64,000 nucleotides of DNA from Hydrogenophilales bacterium (lineage in GTDB: Bacteria; Pseudomonadota; Gammaproteobacteria; Burkholderiales; Thiobacillaceae), in NCBI GenBank assembly GCA_016703155.1, contig JADJCP010000001.1, forward strand, positions 434,001 to 498,000, given 5' to 3'. A program made the position numbers and the translations under genes. The notes under the pieces were generated by a model. It did not search any database, was not told the origin of the DNA, and saw nothing but the letters and a program-made list of their open reading frames with translations. Within the stretch, counting starts at the first letter, position 1; each line of letters opens with the position of its first letter. Shown in pieces: positions 63,552 through 64,000 of this stretch.

Positions 63552-64000
63552 ATGGGCCGGGTGCTATTCATCTCCGACCTGCACCTCGCCCCGGAAGAGC
63601 CGGGCACCGCTGACCGGTTCTTCGAATTTCTTCGCGACATCGAGGGCAAGGCCCGGGCGCTCTACATCCTCGGCGATCTGTTCGAGATATGGATCGGCGA
63701 CGACGAGCTCGAAGCACCCTTCCAGGCCAGCATCAGCCGAGCCATACGCAAACTGGTCGACTCGGGCACCTCCGTCGCCATCATGCACGGAAATCGTGAC
63801 TTCCTTCTCGGGTCGGCTTTCCTGGCGGCGACCGGGGCCACCCTGCTGCCAGACCCCTGCGTCATCGATCTGAACGGCGAGGCCACCCTGCTGCTGCACG
63901 GGGATAGCTTATGCATCGATGACCACGCCTATCAGGATTTTCGCCAGCAGGTTCGCGATCCGGCTTGGCAGAAAACCTTCCTGAACAAGCCAATCGACGA
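63552..64000 (+). CDS. lpxH: UDP-2,3-diacylglucosamine diphosphatase, 3' end outside window
   Basis: Partial: about 149 codons before the right edge. LpxH hydrolyses UDP-2,3-diacylglucosamine to lipid X in lipid A synthesis at the inner membrane. Metallophosphoesterase motifs: FISDLHLAP (DxH), ILGDLFEIWIGDDE (GD), MHGNRDFLLG (GNRD) and LLHGDSLCIDD (H). Start ATG at 63552 directly after ppiB, an arrangement common in betaproteobacteria. Confidence 0.94.
   Translation, partial: MGRVLFISDLHLAPEEPGTADRFFEFLRDIEGKARALYILGDLFEIWIGDDELEAPFQASISRAIRKLVDSGTSVAIMHGNRDFLLGSAFLAATGATLLPDPCVIDLNGEATLLLHGDSLCIDDHAYQDFRQQVRDPAWQKTFLNKPID

Overview
The window is a GC-rich chromosomal segment that looks betaproteobacterial (Rhodocyclales/Nitrosomonadales-like; inferred from gene order and protein style, not from a search). 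The signs are the glyQ-glyS...gmhB-plsC block, cysS, glnS and a TPR/L,D-transpeptidase-ppiB-lpxH block, with heptose and lipid A genes of a Gram-negative envelope. No tRNA, rRNA or CRISPR array was seen.

Layout. 1-6.7 kb (minus): glyQ, glyS, a phospholipase-D-like lipoprotein that has lost its second HKD motif, a membrane diguanylate cyclase, gmhB and plsC (cut by the left edge). 6.8-18.2 kb (plus): a DUF2799 lipoprotein, a DUF2059 protein, a secreted protein with about 40 copies of an 8-residue GGTEGAA(K/Q) repeat, and a giant secreted protein with five 'EWGND' pre-peptidase-type repeats, split by an in-frame stop. 18.4-31.2 kb: a kdp potassium-transport and sensing region (small ORF, kdpF, A, B, C, then D, E). 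It is interrupted between kdpC and kdpD by a Phd/PIN toxin-antitoxin pair, a relic of a second kdpC 3' end, a KAP-type P-loop NTPase and an MNT/HEPN pair with a broken HEPN. Two copies of a MITE-like repeat bracket this region. 31.2-42.4 kb (plus): a second giant secreted protein (about 3,190 residues), a small exported protein and a polytopic membrane protein. The two giants share a C-terminal domain (called 'YHWN' here) and a short amphipathic tail.

42.5-47.3 kb: membrane hemerythrin, outer-membrane barrel-like protein, mog, a thioredoxin-fold/beta-propeller pair and an HDOD protein. 47.4-52.6 kb (minus): cysS, then a translationally coupled TPP enzyme, glycosyltransferase-like protein and sulfotransferase-like protein, a possible small biosynthetic cassette. 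52.7-58.4 kb: DinJ/YafQ-like and RelBE-like modules, a CBS-domain histidine kinase with a two-receiver regulator, and an AT-richer islet of small membrane proteins with a transposase relic. 58.5-64 kb: a composite palindromic repeat, glnS, a TPR protein, an L,D-transpeptidase, ppiB and lpxH (cut by the right edge).

The most unusual content is the pair of giant secreted proteins with their repeat-protein companion, split by a kdp island flanked by the same repeat family. One caution applies throughout: many genes, including the essential glyQ and glyS, carry apparent one- or two-base indels, often in homopolymers. These could be assembly errors, so broken reading frames should not be taken as real gene loss without reads.
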